A stretch of 5,410 nucleotides of DNA from Betaproteobacteria bacterium (GCA_005882235.1 VBCT01000113.1:1-5410); one strand, 5' to 3'. Positions 1-5,408 are shown, counted from the first letter of the stretch. The notes: a model not told the origin generated them from the sequence alone. Made by a program: numbers and translations.

Positions 1-902
1 TTCACGAACCTGCGCAGGTCTTCGCCCGCCCCTGAATTCACGTAGAGCTCCAGCAAATTGCGCAAGGCGAGGATCGGCTTGCGTTCCGTGGAGAGCGCCT
101 TCTTGTAGGCATCGACAGCCTTCTCCCGATCGCCCAATCCGGAATAGGCAACGCCCAGTTCCGCGTGAAACTCGGGAGGGACCCTTTCCGCGCCGCCCAG
201 TCCGTTGAATGCCGCTATCGCGGCATAGTAGTCCCCGATCTTGTTCTGGCAGCGCATCAGCTGCAGGGCAACGGCCGGCACCGCCTGCGCGATCCGATGG
301 GCCCTGATCGCGTATCCCAGGGATTCGTGGATGTTTCCCAGCTCATAGCCGGCGAGGCTTGAAATCAGGAGCGCCCGAAAATTGTTCATGTCCCGCGACA
401 GAACCGACAAGGCAAGCGAGTAAGCGCCGGCCCAGTTGCTCGTCGCCCAGGCGATTTCCGCCAATGCGATGTACAGAAGCACCTCGCCGGGCGGCGGGTC
501 CTGCAACCTCCCCCGAATGTACGCCTGAGCCTCGTCGATCAGTCTGTTGGCGTGCAGGAGGATCAGGTACAGCGCGACTGCGTCGTAGGTGACGCCGGGT
601 TCGCTCACCGCGGCTCTCGCCAGTGACAGCGCCTCCCGGCTGTCCTTATGGGCAATCAGGCCGACCAGCGCCTGGCTTGCGTTGCGCGACCATTTGCTCT
701 TCCATTCGTGTCTGCCGACCTGCCCGAGGACCGCCTCGAGATTCCCCGAGACGAACAGGCAAATCATCGCTTCGAACGCGTCTTCGTCGGATTCTATTTT
801 GCTCGAGTGGACGAGCGGCAAGGCGGAAGCGAAATTCCCGGCGGAGCGCAGTTTCTTGACTTCGGCAAAATTGTGGGAAAGCATGGCACTCGGCGTGGTC
901 AT
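1..902 (-). CDS. TPR-like protein of unknown function (N-terminal 300 residues, 3' end outside window)
   Basis: An open frame runs leftward from ATG at 902 to the window edge without a stop, giving 300 codons. An in-frame TAA lies 21 bases before the ATG, and AGGA sits about 4 bases upstream as a close, modest ribosome site; Met7 is an alternative start. The product is mostly Ala/Leu-rich helical sequence. The clearest TPR-like unit is at about residues 244-271 (EFHAELGVAYSGLGDREKAV and on), with the Leu-Gly-Tyr-Gly-Ala-Tyr-Ala spacing expected of a TPR. Other helical hairpins (about 103-132, 139-168, 222-236) may be degenerate repeats. No signal peptide or catalytic motif is visible. TPR proteins are usually protein-binding scaffolds, but the missing C-terminus could carry an enzyme domain, so function is left open. 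By my reading it has about seven AGA/AGG and two ATA codons, while thiG has none, suggesting weaker expression or different ancestry. It is divergent from thiS. Confidence 0.8.
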   Translation of the reverse strand, partial: MTTPSAMLSHNFAEVKKLRSAGNFASALPLVHSSKIESDEDAFEAMICLFVSGNLEAVLGQVGRHEWKSKWSRNASQALVGLIAHKDSREALSLARAAVSEPGVTYDAVALYLILLHANRLIDEAQAYIRGRLQDPPPGEVLLYIALAEIAWATSNWAGAYSLALSVLSRDMNNFRALLISSLAGYELGNIHESLGYAIRAHRIAQAVPAVALQLMRCQNKIGDYYAAIAAFNGLGGAERVPPEFHAELGVAYSGLGDREKAVDAYKKALSTERKPILALRNLLELYVNSGAGEDLRRFV

Positions 903-928
903 CAATCCTAAGGCTTGTCCACCTTACC

Positions 929-957
929 TTCGATCGATACCCGCATGGTAAGATAAT
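929..957 (+). promoter_or_regulatory. Candidate promoter for thiS-thiG
   Basis: GATAAT at 952-957 matches five of six bases of a -10 box, and an overlapping TGG-TAAGAT at 946-954 looks like an extended -10. The 17-base-spaced -35 position (929-934, TTCGAT) is poor. Transcription from near 964 would give a leader of only about 20 bases before the thiS GTG. No TPP riboswitch fits between the divergent genes, so thiamine-responsive control by that route is not supported here. Confidence 0.35.
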
Positions 958-983
958 TCTACCGGTCCGCCCCTAGGTTTCAA
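956..983 (-). promoter_or_regulatory. Candidate sigma-70 promoter for the TPR-like gene
   Basis: On the minus strand TTGAAA (983-978; five of six matches to TTGACA) is followed after 16 bases by TAGAAT (961-956; five of six to TATAAT). A start near 949 would leave a leader of about 47 bases before the ATG at 902. The -35 box overlaps the ribosome site region of thiS on the other strand. The match is seen directly; activity is inferred. Confidence 0.5.
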
Positions 984-984
984 C

Positions 985-1188
985 GTGATTCAACTTTCCG
1001 TAAACGGTCAAGCACGGCGTCTGGAGCCGGGCTCGAACGTCGCGCATCTCCTCGAAGCGCTCGAGCTCGCCGGAAAGCGGGTGGCCGTCGAAAAGAACGG
1101 CGAGATCGTGCCGCGAAGCCAGTATGCAGACACGCGGCTCGCCGAGGGCGACGCCCTTGAAATCGTCGTGGCCGTCGGCGGAGGCTAG
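985..1188 (+). CDS. thiS: ThiS, sulfur carrier protein for thiazole synthesis
   Basis: This 67-residue protein has the ubiquitin-like ThiS fold signature: an N-terminal strand (MIQLSVNGQ), a middle segment VAVEKNGEIVPRSQ, an acidic LAEGDALEIV stretch, and a C-terminal VGGG. In the family, the terminal Gly-Gly is adenylated by ThiF and converted to a thiocarboxylate that donates sulfur to ThiG in making the thiazole phosphate of thiamine. The length is normal for ThiS (about 65-70). The start is GTG at 985, with AGG at 975-977 seven bases upstream; no ATG fits the frame better. thiG follows after 4 bases, so the two should be translated together. No thiF, thiO or thiH is present in the window, so the activating enzyme and the glycine or tyrosine oxidase must be encoded elsewhere. 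Confidence 0.95.
   Translation: MIQLSVNGQARRLEPGSNVAHLLEALELAGKRVAVEKNGEIVPRSQYADTRLAEGDALEIVVAVGGG
1180..1184 (+). promoter_or_regulatory. thiG Shine-Dalgarno sequence inside the ThiS Gly codons
   Basis: GGAGG lies 8 bases before the thiG ATG, an ideal distance, and is formed by the last GGC-GGA-GGC glycine codons of thiS just before its TAG. It decides the thiG start at 1193 over in-frame upstream starts such as ATG 1124, which would overlap thiS. Confidence 0.8.
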
Positions 1189-1192
1189 CGCG

Positions 1193-2017
1193 ATGAACGC
1201 CCCGACGCGGCTCGCCGACCAGATCGCCGATCCGCTCCTCATCGCCGGGCAGGCGTATCGCTCGCGCCTGCTGATCGGAACGGGCAAGTACAAGGATTTC
1301 GACGAGACGCGCCGCGCGGTGGAAGCGAGCGGCGCCGAAATCGTCACCGTCGCGATCCGCCGCACCAACATCGGCCAGAACGCGGACGAGCCCTCGCTGC
1401 TCGGGGCCTTGCCGCTCAGCCGATACACCATCCTGCCGAACACCGCCGGCTGCTACAGCGCGGAGGACGCGGTGCGCACCTTGCGCCTCGCGCGCGAGCT
1501 GCTGGACGGTCATGATCTGGTGAAGCTGGAAGTCCTCGGCGACCCGAACACGCTCTACCCGAACATCGTGGAAACGCTCAGCGCCGCGGAAACCCTGGTG
1601 CGCGAAGGCTTCAAGGTGATGGTGTATACGAGCGACGATCCGATCGTCGCCAAGCGACTCGAGGACATCGGCTGCGTCGCCATCATGCCGCTCGCCTCGC
1701 TGATCGGCTCCGGAATGGGGATTCTCAATCCCTGGAACCTGGAGCTCATCATCGGCGGCGCCAAGGTGCCCGTGGTGGTCGATGCCGGCGTGGGCACGGC
1801 CTCCGACGCCGCCATCGCCATGGAGCTCGGCTGCGACGCGGTGCTCATGAACACGGCCGTCGCCAAGGCGCAGAATCCGGTGCTGATGGCGCAGGCGATG
1901 AAAAAAGCGGTCGAGGCCGGGCGCGAGGCCTTTCTCGCCGGCCGCATGCCGAAAAAGCTTTACTCCGCCAGCCCCAGCTCGCCGGATTCGGGCCTGATTT
2001 CGCCGAAGGCCGCGTAG
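1193..2017 (+). CDS. thiG: ThiG, thiazole synthase
   Basis: The product is 274 residues (MNAPTRLADQ...), close to the usual 255-275. ThiG is a cytoplasmic TIM-barrel enzyme that condenses deoxyxylulose 5-phosphate, dehydroglycine and sulfur from ThiS thiocarboxylate into the thiazole phosphate moiety of thiamine. Visible signatures are SRLLIGTGKYKDF (24-36), TVAIRRTN (52-59), NTAGCYSAEDAVR (83-95), VKLEVLGDPNTLYPN (110-124) with Lys111 as the expected Schiff-base lysine, PLASLIGSGMG (166-176), and the phosphate-binding VVDAGVGTASDA (196-207) followed by GCDAVLMNTAVAKA (213-226). The start is ATG at 1193, 4 bases after the thiS stop, with a strong GGAGG site. No truncation or missing key residue is seen. 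trmB begins 13 bases downstream and may be read on the same transcript. Confidence 0.97.
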   Translation: MNAPTRLADQIADPLLIAGQAYRSRLLIGTGKYKDFDETRRAVEASGAEIVTVAIRRTNIGQNADEPSLLGALPLSRYTILPNTAGCYSAEDAVRTLRLARELLDGHDLVKLEVLGDPNTLYPNIVETLSAAETLVREGFKVMVYTSDDPIVAKRLEDIGCVAIMPLASLIGSGMGILNPWNLELIIGGAKVPVVVDAGVGTASDAAIAMELGCDAVLMNTAVAKAQNPVLMAQAMKKAVEAGREAFLAGRMPKKLYSASPSSPDSGLISPKAA

Positions 2018-2019
2018 CA

Positions 2020-2039
2020 TAAAATATTTCTTGCAAGAA
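2020..2039 (+). repeat. 12-bp perfect palindrome over the trmB start, preceded by an AT-rich box
   Basis: TTCTTGCAAGAA at 2028-2039 is self-complementary over all 12 bases and contains the TTG used as the apparent trmB start (2031). Just before it, in an AT-rich patch unusual for this window, TAAAAT at 2020-2025 matches five of six bases of a -10 box; no convincing -35 accompanies it. It could be an operator, a weak internal promoter placing the transcript start almost on the TTG, or chance. Confidence 0.4.
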
Positions 2040-2705
2040 TACCGGCGCCAGATCAGAAGTTTCGTCTTGCGCCAGGGGCGCGTTTCGAAAGCCCAGCGCC
2101 GCGCCTACTCCGATCTTCTGCCCCTCTACGGCGTTCCCTTTTCATCCTCCGCTCTGGACCTTGACCGCTTGTTCGGCCGCGCGGCGCCCAAGATCCTCGA
2201 AATCGGTTTCGGGATGGGCGAGACCACCGCGACGATCGCCCAGGAACATCCCGAGAACGACTATCTCGGGATCGAAGTCCATACGCCCGGCGTCGGCAGT
2301 CTCCTGAAACGCATCGCCGATCTGCATCTCGCGAACCTGCGCATCATCCAGCACGACGCGGTCGAGGTGGTGCAGCACATGATCGCCCCGGACGCTCTGG
2401 ACGGCGTGCACGTATTCTTTCCCGACCCCTGGCCGAAGAAGCGCCATCACAAGCGGCGCCTCATCCAGCCGGCGTTCGTTGCGCTGCTCGCCTCGAGGAT
2501 GAAGCCCGGCGCCCGCGTGCATGCCTGCACCGATTGGGAGGAATACGCCCGGCAGATGCTGGAGGTGCTCTCCGCCGAGCCGGCGCTCCGGAACACGGCG
2601 CCCGGCTACGCCAGCCGGCCGGAGGCCCGACCGGAAACCAAGTTCGAGCGCCGCGGCCTCGCGCTCGGCCACCGCGTCTGGGATCTCGTGTTCAGGAAGT
2701 CTTGA
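2031..2705 (+). CDS. trmB: TrmB, tRNA (guanine-N7-)-methyltransferase
   Basis: This 224-residue protein matches TrmB, which uses S-adenosylmethionine to make m7G at position 46 in the variable loop of tRNAs. In order it shows IRSFVLRQGR (8-17), the SAM-binding LEIGFGMGE (56-64), LGIEVHTPGVGSLL (79-92), HDAVEV (108-113), the family motif FFPDPWPKKRHHKRR (129-143), CTDWEEYA (166-173), and the C-terminal RPETKFERRGLALGHRVWDL (200-219) that contacts tRNA and shapes the active site. Start choice: the frame opens at 1998 and contains no ATG or GTG before the conserved IRSFVLRQGR, leaving TTG at 2031. It lacks a clear Shine-Dalgarno, so expression may depend on coupling to thiG or on a leaderless transcript. 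The 3' end overlaps the hemW 3' end by 14 bp on the opposite strand. Confidence 0.95.
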   Translation: MQEYRRQIRSFVLRQGRVSKAQRRAYSDLLPLYGVPFSSSALDLDRLFGRAAPKILEIGFGMGETTATIAQEHPENDYLGIEVHTPGVGSLLKRIADLHLANLRIIQHDAVEVVQHMIAPDALDGVHVFFPDPWPKKRHHKRRLIQPAFVALLASRMKPGARVHACTDWEEYARQMLEVLSAEPALRNTAPGYASRPEARPETKFERRGLALGHRVWDLVFRKS

Positions 2706-3948
2706 CGGGCAAGAACAACTGCAGCAGATCGTTGAGGAAGCGCTGCCCCAAGTCCGTCGGCCGGATGCGCTCGTGGTCCCGCACGATCAAACCGCGCAGC
2801 TCGGCTTCCCGCAGCTGCCTTCCGGCGACCGCGATCTGCAGACCGGTGCGCTCCACGAACGACGCGACCGGAAAGCCGTCGGTCAGGCGCAGGGCGTTCA
2901 TCATGAATTCGAACACCAGGTCGTCGCGCCCGATCTCGTGGGTTTCCTGCACCGGGCGGCCCTCGGCGACCCGCTGGAGATATTCCCTGGGCTGCTTCCA
3001 GCGCGCGGTCCGCGTGACCCGATAGTGAAAACTCACTTTGCCGTGGGCGCCCGCCCCGATGCCGAGGTAATCGCCGAAACGCCAGTAGTTGAGATTGTGG
3101 CGGCATTCGCGGCCCGGCTTCGCCCACGCCGAAGTCTCGTAGTGCGCGTAGCCGCGCGCGGCAAGGGCGGCGCCGATGGCGTCCTGCATCGCCGCCGCCG
3201 CATCGTCATCCGGCAGCACGGGCGGATGCCGGTAGAAAAGCGTGTTCGGCTCGAGCGTGAGATGGTAGAAGGACAGATGCGCGGTGCCGGCCTGGAGCGC
3301 GGTTTCGACGTCGGCGCGCGCCTCGGCGAGCGTTTGCTCGGGGAGCGCCACCATGAGATCGAGATTGATGTTGTCGAATGAGTCCTGGGCGATTTCGATC
3401 GCGCGCCGCGCTTCGCGGTCGTCGTGGATGCGGCCGAGCGCCTTCAAGTGCTTCGGGTTGAAGCTTTGGACGCCGATCGAGAGCCGGTTCACGCCGGCTT
3501 CGCGGTAGCCGCGGAATTTCTCGGCCTCGAAGGTCCCGGGATTCGCCTCCAGGGTGATCTCGCAATCGGCCGCAAGCGACAGCCGCGCGCGAAACGCCGA
3601 GATCAAAGTGTCGATCGCGGCCGCCGAAAAAAGGCTGGGCGTGCCGCCCCCGAAGAAAATACTGTGGACGCGCCGCCCCCAGACGTCGGGAAGCGCAAGC
3701 TCGAGATCGGTCACGAGCGCTTCGACGTAGGCCTGCTCCGGAACGTCTCCCCTCGCCTGGTGGGAATTGAAATCGCAGTAGGGGCACTTCTTCACGCACC
3801 AGGGAATGTGGACGTAGAGAGCGAGGGGCGGGAGCACGCCGAGCCGGATGCCGGCCGGCGAGAGAACACCGGCGGGCGAGAGAATATTGTTTTCCCCTCC
3901 TCCCTTGAGGAGGGGTGGCGGCCGAAGGCCGCCGGGGTGGTCCGGCAT
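2692..3948 (-). CDS. hemW: HemW, radical-SAM haem chaperone (formerly annotated as oxygen-independent coproporphyrinogen oxidase-like)
   Basis: From ATG at 3948 the product is 418 residues. HemW binds haem and a 4Fe-4S cluster and passes haem to membrane respiratory proteins; the family lacks proven coproporphyrinogen oxidase activity. YVHIPWCVKKCPYCDFNSH carries the CX3CX2C cluster ligands (Cys51, 55, 58). It is followed by FFGGGTPS (98-105), EANPGT, RLSIGVQSF, NLDLMVALPEQT, HLSFYHLTLEPNTLF, RECRHNLNYW and GIGAGAHGK, then a C-terminal helical domain ending in LPVKTS. Start choice: ATG 3948 overlaps the rdgB stop (TGATG) and has GGGAGGG 6 bases upstream. However, residues 3-20 are encoded by a two-hairpin repeat and 22-34 by a tandem duplication, so the conserved protein only begins near residue 38. 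In-frame GTG at 3837 gives 381 residues, nearer the E. coli length, but has no clear ribosome site. Confidence 0.95.
   Translation of the reverse strand: MPDHPGGLRPPPLLKGGGENNILSPAGVLSPAGIRLGVLPPLALYVHIPWCVKKCPYCDFNSHQARGDVPEQAYVEALVTDLELALPDVWGRRVHSIFFGGGTPSLFSAAAIDTLISAFRARLSLAADCEITLEANPGTFEAEKFRGYREAGVNRLSIGVQSFNPKHLKALGRIHDDREARRAIEIAQDSFDNINLDLMVALPEQTLAEARADVETALQAGTAHLSFYHLTLEPNTLFYRHPPVLPDDDAAAAMQDAIGAALAARGYAHYETSAWAKPGRECRHNLNYWRFGDYLGIGAGAHGKVSFHYRVTRTARWKQPREYLQRVAEGRPVQETHEIGRDDLVFEFMMNALRLTDGFPVASFVERTGLQIAVAGRQLREAELRGLIVRDHERIRPTDLGQRFLNDLLQLFLPVKTS
3849..3884. repeat. 18-bp imperfect tandem duplication
   Basis: Two adjacent 18-base units (3849-3866 and 3867-3884) match at 15 of 18 positions, with the last ten bases (GCGAGAGAA and the preceding G) identical. 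Read on the minus strand in the hemW frame they encode two copies of a Leu-Ser-Pro-Ala-Gly motif (ILSPAG-VLSPAG). They lie between the hairpin repeat and the conserved start of HemW. Confidence 0.75.
3892..3941. repeat. Two-hairpin palindromic repeat at the rdgB/hemW junction
   Basis: Two perfect hairpins sit side by side: CCCCTCCTC/GAGGAGGGG (3894-3902 with 3907-3915, loop CCTT) and GGCGGCC/GGCCGCC (3917-3923 with 3927-3933, loop GAA), followed by GGGGTGGT (3934-3941). The arrangement, CCCCTCC stem, GGGGTGG, variable GC stem, GGGGTGGT, resembles a small dispersed repeat I recall from many bacterial genomes; I have no family name to give. It has no T-run suited to a terminator on the minus strand. 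It lies inside the apparent hemW reading frame and keeps it open, encoding a Pro/Gly-rich stretch including GGLRPPPLLKGGGE. Confidence 0.7.
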
Positions 3949-4538
3949 CAAACGCCCTCCCTCAGTTTCGCCAGCAGCCGCCGCAGCGCCTTGCCGCGGT
4001 GGCTCACGAGATTTTTTTGCTCGGGATCGAGCTCGGCGGCGGTCTTGCCGAAGTCGCGTAGGAAAAAATGAGGGTCGTAGCCGAACCCGTTCGCGCCGCG
4101 GGGCTCCGCGACGATCTCGCCCGCCCAGGTTCCTTCCGAGATCACCGGCTCGGGATCCTCCGCGTGGCGCAGGAAAACGACGACGCAGTAGTAGTGCGCG
4201 CGCCGGCTGTCTTTGTCGGATAGCAATTTGATCAGCTTTTCGTTGTTGCGCGCATCCGACCTTGGCTCGCCGGCAAACCGCGCCGAGTGCACGCCGGGCT
4301 CTCCATCGAGCGCTCGCGCGCAAATACCCGAGTCGTCTGCGAGGGCCGGCAGCCGCGTGCTGCGGCTCGCGTGGCGCGCCTTGGCGAGCGCGTTCTCGAC
4401 GAAAGTGCCGTGCGGCTCCTCGGCATCGGATACTCCGAGGCTCGCCTGCGGAACGACCTCCAGGCCGAGCGGCGCGAGCAGCGCCTCGAACTCGCGGAGC
4501 TTCCCGGGATTGGAGGAGGCGAGCACGAGTTTTTTCAC
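3948..4538 (-). CDS. rdgB: RdgB, dITP/XTP (non-canonical purine NTP) pyrophosphatase
   Basis: The 196-residue protein matches the HAM1/RdgB family, which hydrolyses ITP, dITP and XTP to monophosphates plus pyrophosphate, keeping deaminated purines out of DNA and RNA. The substrate-binding SNPGKLREF (9-17) is at the N-terminus, followed by EEPHGTFVENALAKARHA, the metal-site region LADDSGICARALDGEPGVHS, SARFAG, the purine-pocket GANGFGYDPHF, and SHRGKALRRL near the end. Length is normal (E. coli about 197). The start is GTG at 4538; the nearest upstream ATG (4546) is out of frame and stops after three codons. The ribosome site is weak (GGA close to the GTG). The gene lies 55 bases downstream of rph, and its TGA shares one base with the hemW ATG, which implies co-translation. 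Confidence 0.96.
   Translation of the reverse strand: MKKLVLASSNPGKLREFEALLAPLGLEVVPQASLGVSDAEEPHGTFVENALAKARHASRSTRLPALADDSGICARALDGEPGVHSARFAGEPRSDARNNEKLIKLLSDKDSRRAHYYCVVVFLRHAEDPEPVISEGTWAGEIVAEPRGANGFGYDPHFFLRDFGKTAAELDPEQKNLVSHRGKALRRLLAKLREGV
3955..3962 (-). promoter_or_regulatory. hemW Shine-Dalgarno sequence within the rdgB 3' end
   Basis: On the minus strand AGGGAGGG lies 6 bases before ATG 3948 and is formed by the last rdgB codons (Arg-Glu-Gly). Its strength and spacing favour hemW translation starting at 3948, upstream of the hairpin repeat. Confidence 0.7.
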
Positions 4539-4566
4539 GCGTCCATTTTAACCTGCGAGGCATCCC

Positions 4567-4594
4567 ATTCCCCTCCTCGAATGAGGAGGGAAAT
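4567..4594. repeat. Single-hairpin repeat at the rph stop codon, related to the 3892-3941 element
   Basis: Arms 4567-4578 and 4583-4594 pair at 11 of 12 positions around a GAAT loop. The core CCCCTCCTC/GAGGAGGG is the same as the first hairpin of the element at 3892-3941, but the GC-rich second hairpin and GGGGTGGT are absent. On the minus strand the hairpin begins at the last base of the rph TGA. No T-run follows it, so it is not a classical terminator; it could shield the rph 3' end or damp read-through into rdgB. Confidence 0.65.
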
Positions 4595-5313
4595 CACGAG
4601 AGTCCGAGCGCCGCCTTCTGCTTTGCGATGAGCTCGGCGATCCCCTGCATCGCCAGCGCAAGCAGCGCATCCATCTGCGCCGCGGAGAAGGGTTCGCCTT
4701 CGGCCGTTCCCTGGACCTCGACGAAACCGCCGGAGCCTGTCATCACCACGTTCATGTCGGTCTCGCAGTCCGAATCCTCGGCGTAGTCCTGATCGAGGAT
4801 GGGCACGCCCTCGAAGAGGCCCACGGACACGGCGGCGACGAAATCCCGGATCGGCGAAGCCGGCAAGACTCCGCCCCGGATCAGCGTCCCTACAGCATCG
4901 TACAAGGCGACAAAAGCTCCCGTGACGCTCGCGGTGCGCGTCCCCCCGTCCGCCTGGATCACGTCGCAGTCGAGCTTCACGGTGCGCTCGCCGAGCTTCT
5001 CGAGGTCGGTCACCGCACGCAGGGACCGGCCGATCAGGCGTTGAATTTCCTGCGTGCGCCCGGATTGCTTCCCGCGCGCCGCTTCGCGGTCGGTACGCGT
5101 GTGAGTCGCGCGCGGCAGCATGCCGTACTCCGCGGTCACCCAGCCCTGGCCGCGGCCCCGGAGAAACCCCGGCACGCCGTCCTCGACGCTCGCGGTGCAG
5201 ATCACGCGGGTGTCGCCGAATGCGACCAGCACCGAGCCCTCCGCGTGCCGCGTGTAATGGCGCTCGATGGCGATGGGACGCAGTTCGTCGGGCTTGCGCT
5301 TGGAGGGCCTCAT
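4594..5313 (-). CDS. rph: RNase PH, phosphorolytic tRNA 3'-end processing exoribonuclease
   Basis: The 239-residue product has the full length expected of RNase PH (about 238), which trims the 3' trailer of tRNA precursors using inorganic phosphate and releases nucleoside diphosphates, working as a hexameric ring. Seen in order: MRPSKRKPDELRPI at the N-terminus, GSVLVAFGDTRVICTASVE (26-44), GWVTAEYGMLPRATHTR (57-73), GRTQEIQRLIGRSLRA (85-100) with phosphate-binding Arg86, LDCDVIQADGGTRTASVTGA (114-133) with Arg126, DQDYAEDSDCETDMNVVMT (174-192) with the conserved catalytic Asp180 and Asp186, and VEVQGTAEGEPFS (198-210). The intact C-terminus contrasts with the frameshifted rph of E. coli K-12. 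The start is ATG at 5313, overlapping the stop of the preceding gene (ATGA). There is little Shine-Dalgarno sequence, so coupling is likely. Confidence 0.97.
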   Translation of the reverse strand: MRPSKRKPDELRPIAIERHYTRHAEGSVLVAFGDTRVICTASVEDGVPGFLRGRGQGWVTAEYGMLPRATHTRTDREAARGKQSGRTQEIQRLIGRSLRAVTDLEKLGERTVKLDCDVIQADGGTRTASVTGAFVALYDAVGTLIRGGVLPASPIRDFVAAVSVGLFEGVPILDQDYAEDSDCETDMNVVMTGSGGFVEVQGTAEGEPFSAAQMDALLALAMQGIAELIAKQKAALGLS

Positions 5314-5408
5314 GAGCGTTTTTGCGGCGTGTGCTTGCGGATCGCGGCGCGAATCTCCTCGATGGCCTGCTCGATCTCCGCGTCGGTCAGATCGCTGTGG
5401 TCCGCCTT
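5310..5408 (-). CDS. 3' end of an unidentified gene upstream of rph (last 32 residues)
   Basis: On the minus strand an open frame enters from the right edge and ends in TGA at 5312-5310, sharing the ATGA overlap with the rph start. The visible tail begins KADHSDLTDAEIEQAI and ends KHTPQKRS. It is charged and predicted helical, with an acidic then a basic part, as in a short amphipathic C-terminal helix. I do not recognise it. In related betaproteobacterial clusters a PP2C-type phosphatase, Ser/Thr kinase or YicC gene is often near rph, but 32 residues cannot decide this. The ATGA overlap and the clean stop support a real gene over chance, although the rph frame itself is also open upstream. 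Confidence 0.6.
   Translation of the reverse strand, partial: KADHSDLTDAEIEQAIEEIRAAIRKHTPQKRS

Noticed and set aside
165..951. Several plus-strand open frames opposite the TPR-like gene
   Set aside because: The minus-strand frame is continuous for 300 codons with a TPR-like unit and upstream promoter; the plus-strand frames are short, overlapping and featureless.
903..984. TPP riboswitch upstream of thiS
   Set aside because: The region is only 82 bases, lacks the conserved CTGAGA-type thi-box elements, and is occupied by divergent promoters.
980..2020. Long minus-strand open frame opposite thiS-thiG (346 codons)
   Set aside because: It is antisense to two clearly recognised genes, is rich in Arg/His/Gly/Ala as expected from the complement of GC-rich coding sequence, and shows no domain or ribosome site.
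2521..3381. Plus-strand open frames opposite hemW and over the trmB 3' half
   Set aside because: They overlap well-supported genes in other frames and have low-complexity Arg/Pro/Gly-rich translations with no recognisable domain.
3892..3941. Hairpins as an intrinsic terminator between rdgB and hemW
   Set aside because: In the direction of transcription the stems are followed by AAAAC and not a T-run, and the element lies within the hemW reading frame.
3949..4563. Upstream continuation of the hemW frame through rdgB (623-codon open frame)
   Set aside because: The extra 205 residues are a frame shadow of rdgB, Arg/Ala-rich and without motifs; the TGATG overlap and strong ribosome site place hemW initiation at or after 3948.
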